This document shows positions 61,657 through 64,000 of a stretch of DNA of 64,000 nucleotides, one piece after another. The notes under the pieces were generated by a model that worked only from the letters and a program-made list of their open reading frames with translations, had not been told where the DNA came from and did no database searches. The translations under genes and the position numbers were made by a program. The stretch is from Altererythrobacter sp. H2. GTDB taxonomy: Bacteria > Pseudomonadota > Alphaproteobacteria > Sphingomonadales > Sphingomonadaceae. The DNA lies in assembly GCF_035319885.1 (NCBI RefSeq), contig NZ_CP141285.1, forward strand, positions 2,170,001 through 2,234,000, in the 5' to 3' direction. Numbering within the stretch: position 1 is the first letter of the stretch; each line of letters starts with the position of its first letter.

Positions 61657-62487
61657 TCAGTTTGACCAGGCCCGGACGAACCGCCCGTTCGCGGACGGTT
61701 CGATCCGCACCTGTTCCCCTGATGGACCGGTGAACAGCTCCGCTTCGAACACGCGCCCCCGGTGGATCAGCATTTCGGCCAGCCGCAAGCCAAGGCGCGC
61801 GGCGTAGCCGGGATCGGTCACCAGATCAGCCTCGATCCGCAGCTCCTGGCCGGTAAAAAACGCCAGCCCGCGGCTCTGGAGGGCGTGCCCCATCGCGCTC
61901 CGGAAAGTGACAAGGCCCGGGGAGGGAATCGGGCCACCTTTCTCCCATCCCGCCACCAGGGCGCAGAAAGCCTCCCGGCTGACAAGCGAAGCCGATGGGC
62001 CCCACCCGGCGGCCAGAACGCCCGGAAGCACAGTGCACAGGCGCATGGCCAGACGGAACTGCCCACGCACGACCGGCAGGCTGTGCGGGGCACCGTCGAG
62101 ATGCGGGCCGGGAACCAGCCTTAAGGCCACTGCCGACATATCGCGGGGCAGGATGTCCGGCCGGGACTCGTACACCGGCCCGCCTTTCGTTCGTTTCACA
62201 TGGGTCAGACAGGCGTCATACGTCAAACCATCGAGCAGGAGCTCAAAGGCGGGCCGCAGCTCGCCCGATTGATCGGAAATGCCGGTAACCGGCCCGAAGT
62301 CGTGACTCAGCAATTCTGGCCCGTGCCTCGCAAACGCCTGCCGCAATGTCTCGTGACCGGCATCAGTCCCGGCCATGAAATGAAGCCAGAGTCCGGACTT
62401 GGGGTCAGATCCGTCCGATGTTCCCCCGCTGGCGATGATGGTGCACCCCTCGTGCTCGATAACCGGGGTTTTCTTGCCGCGATTCAA
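61657..62487 (-). CDS. Unknown protein, weak resemblance to DUF4261
   Basis: A 276-residue protein beginning at a TTG (62487) with GGGGG just upstream; the frame to 62682 enters the flavodoxin-like gene. The N-terminal half has GLWLHFMAGTDAGHETLRQAF and GELRPAFELLLDGLTYDACLTHVKR. The C-terminal half (VLAAGWGPSASLVSREAFCAL, SRGLAFFTGQELRIEADL, RLGLRLAEMLIHRGRVFEAE) resembles the DUF4261 pattern. I cannot assign a function. It is in line with the flavodoxin-like gene, 52 bp downstream. Confidence 0.6.
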   Translation of the reverse strand: MNRGKKTPVIEHEGCTIIASGGTSDGSDPKSGLWLHFMAGTDAGHETLRQAFARHGPELLSHDFGPVTGISDQSGELRPAFELLLDGLTYDACLTHVKRTKGGPVYESRPDILPRDMSAVALRLVPGPHLDGAPHSLPVVRGQFRLAMRLCTVLPGVLAAGWGPSASLVSREAFCALVAGWEKGGPIPSPGLVTFRSAMGHALQSRGLAFFTGQELRIEADLVTDPGYAARLGLRLAEMLIHRGRVFEAELFTGPSGEQVRIEPSANGRFVRAWSN

Positions 62488-62539
62488 TGCCCCCGTCGAG
62501 TCCTGCGGCCGACGAAACCTCCGAAATCGAGGCGATTTT

Positions 62540-63031
62540 TCAAAAGATTCCCTGTTCCAGAGCCGCCGCGAAACCTGCCCCGAGATCACGTGCGTGGGCC
62601 AGATCGCGGGGCGGCACGATTTTCCGCGCCAGAATGGCTTCCGGCGTTTGCGCGGCGAGATTGACAATGGCCGGCTCGGCAATCCGCCTCAGGCGCCAGC
62701 CTGTTGCGATGCGGTCGATCTGGCGCTGTGCGCCCTCGCCGTCCGACCCGGCGGCGATGATCGTGGCATAGCCCCGCCCCTCGATCCGGCCCAGCACCGG
62801 GTAATAGCACCGGTCGAACATGTCCTTCATCAAGCCGCTCATCGTGCCCAGGTTTTCGGGGCAGACGAACAGGTATCCGGACGCGGCGAGGAAATCGTCA
62901 AACGCGACCCGGTCGCAGGCAATCAGGCGCGCCCTCTCCCCGGCACCGCTGGCAGCAGCCTGAGCCAGCGCCTGCGATGCACCGGTCCGGCTGTGCCATG
63001 CGATCAGGAGGTGCGGATCGGTCTTTCCCAT
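62540..63031 (-). CDS. Flavodoxin/NADPH-dependent FMN reductase-like protein
   Basis: A 163-residue flavodoxin-fold protein. LLIAWHSRTGASQALAQAAA near the N-terminus is the FMN phosphate loop, and YLFVCPENLGTMSGLMKDMFDRCYYPVLGRIEGRGYATIIAAGSDGEGAQRQIDRIATGW matches NAD(P)H-dependent reductase-type flavodoxins. The reaction and partner are unknown. The ATG at 63031 is used, since the GTG at 63058 lacks a ribosome-binding site. It diverges from recJ. Confidence 0.85.
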   Translation of the reverse strand: MGKTDPHLLIAWHSRTGASQALAQAAASGAGERARLIACDRVAFDDFLAASGYLFVCPENLGTMSGLMKDMFDRCYYPVLGRIEGRGYATIIAAGSDGEGAQRQIDRIATGWRLRRIAEPAIVNLAAQTPEAILARKIVPPRDLAHARDLGAGFAAALEQGIF

Positions 63032-63111
63032 CCGCCGAGCTTCGTTCGATGCTACCACTTGTCAACCGCCCCGCGTTTGCCCGTTGGCGCAAGCCGGGCT
63101 AGAGGGTCGCC

Positions 63112-64000
63112 ATGGCCTCTCGCTCCATCGCCCCTGTTTTCGGTGTCTCGCGCTCGATCACGGGCAAGGCCTGGCACTGGCGGGGCGGTAACATGGAACT
63201 GGGCGCCGACGCCCGGGACCTCGGCAATGACATCGTGCGCCAGCTGCTGCTTTCGCGCGGGGTGGCGCCGGACGATATCGAGCGGCACCGCAATCCCACC
63301 TTGCGCGATTTCCTGCCTGACCCTTCGCTGTTCCGCGACATGGACTCCGCCGCCGAGCGCCTCGCACAGGCTGTTCTCACCGGCGAAACCGTCACCGTCT
63401 ATGGTGATTACGATGTCGATGGCGCAACCAGCGCCGCGCTGATGATCCGCCTGCTGCGGATGCTGGGCCACGACGCCCGCTACTACATCCCCGACCGCCT
63501 GCTGGAGGGATACGGCCCCTCAGGCGAGGCGCTGGTCCGCATTGCACAGGACGGCAGCAGCCTGATCGTCACGGTCGATTGCGGCGCAATGGCGCACGAG
63601 GCACTGCAGATGGCGCATGACGCCGGGGTCGACGTGATCGTGGTCGATCACCACAAATGCTCGCCTGAGCTCCCGCGCGCTGCGGCTCTGGTCAATCCCA
63701 ACCGGCTCGATGAGTGCGACGAAGGTGCCGCGCATGGCCATCTGGCGGCTGTGGGCGTCGCTTTCCTGCTGGCGGTGGCGCTGGTGAGGACGCTGCGCCA
63801 GCGCGGATATTTCAGCGAACGCAAGGAACCGTCGCTGATGGGCCTGCTCGATCTGGTGGCGCTGGGCACGGTAGCGGATGTCGCGGCCCTGCACGGCTTG
63901 AACCGCGCTTTCGTGGCCCAGGGCCTCAAGGTGATGGCCCGCCGCGAAGGCACCGGGATGGCGGCACTGATTGACGCCAGCCGCCTGACCCGCGCGCCCA
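63112..64000 (+). CDS. recJ: Single-stranded-DNA-specific exonuclease, C-terminus cut by window edge
   Basis: The first 296 residues of RecJ, a 5'-3' single-strand exonuclease in recombination and mismatch repair. The DHH-family metal motifs are present: VTVYGDYDVDGATSAALMI (motif I), VTVDCGAMAHEAL (II) and VIVVDHHKCSPELP (III, DHH). A following Asp (TVADVAALHGLNR) belongs to motif IV. The start has a GAGGG site at 63112. The C-terminal DHHA1 and OB-fold parts lie beyond the window. Confidence 0.95.
   Translation, partial: MASRSIAPVFGVSRSITGKAWHWRGGNMELGADARDLGNDIVRQLLLSRGVAPDDIERHRNPTLRDFLPDPSLFRDMDSAAERLAQAVLTGETVTVYGDYDVDGATSAALMIRLLRMLGHDARYYIPDRLLEGYGPSGEALVRIAQDGSSLIVTVDCGAMAHEALQMAHDAGVDVIVVDHHKCSPELPRAAALVNPNRLDECDEGAAHGHLAAVGVAFLLAVALVRTLRQRGYFSERKEPSLMGLLDLVALGTVADVAALHGLNRAFVAQGLKVMARREGTGMAALIDASRLTRAP

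Overview
The window is GC-rich, densely packed chromosomal DNA from an alphaproteobacterium, most likely a sphingomonad of the Erythrobacteraceae type. The main reasons are the KorAB 2-oxoacid:ferredoxin oxidoreductase pair, the DnaE, LolCD and PurF protein styles, an RPE65-type carotenoid oxygenase, the 4-bp ATGA overlaps inside operons, and an inverted-repeat element of a kind I associate with sphingomonads. This placement rests on protein style, not on a search. About 70 genes are visible, almost all core metabolism or housekeeping. I see no tRNA, rRNA, CRISPR array, prophage, transposase or plasmid functions, and no gene-free stretch longer than about 240 bases.

Layout. 1-7.5 kb: an acyl-CoA synthetase cut by the window edge, a small membrane protein, and a leftward unit lolC-lolD-gpx-membrane protein-dnaE. 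7.7-16 kb: purF with an SDR gene, a PilZ protein, then a leftward group (membrane hydrolase, photolyase, cyclopropane synthase-like enzyme, serine hydrolase) and an EF-hand lipoprotein. 16-24 kb: korAB, an esterase with rppH, and a leftward group that includes rsmB-like and guaB. 24-31 kb: an M28 peptidase, bdhA, a YpfJ zinc peptidase, a BlaI/M56 regulatory pair with tandem operators, and an lldD-like oxidase. 31-36 kb: cyclophilin, rpiB-glyA-nrdR-trmJ, chorismate mutase, rpsD. 36-45 kb: a leftward series xseB-ispA-coaD-cyclophilin-queA, then an ABC-2 exporter and a TetR/carotenoid oxygenase pair lying between queA and tgt. 45-52 kb: membrane proteins, purL, a Coq4-like protein, an iodotyrosine deiodinase-like nitroreductase, serB, miaA. 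52-59.5 kb: branched-chain amino-acid genes ilvB-ilvN-ilvC and leuA, with an epoxide hydrolase and a thioesterase between them. 59.5-64 kb: an amidohydrolase, a nitronate monooxygenase-like protein, a protein of doubtful family, a flavodoxin-like protein, and the start of recJ.

The most unusual points are these. (1) ilvN encodes a normal acetolactate synthase small subunit of about 171 residues followed in frame by about 120 extra residues ending in a winged-helix domain that looks like the N-terminal domain of Mrr restriction proteins, in DNA of clearly different codon usage. (2) leuA is preceded by a short leader peptide with a Leu-Leu-Leu-Arg-Leu run, apparently leaderless, and by complementary segments that fit attenuation. 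(3) The blaI-like promoter carries two TTAC-N4-GTAA dyads exactly 21 bp apart. Gene starts in many entries were moved downstream of the longest open frame on the strength of ribosome-binding sites, signal peptides or family length. These choices are stated in each entry.
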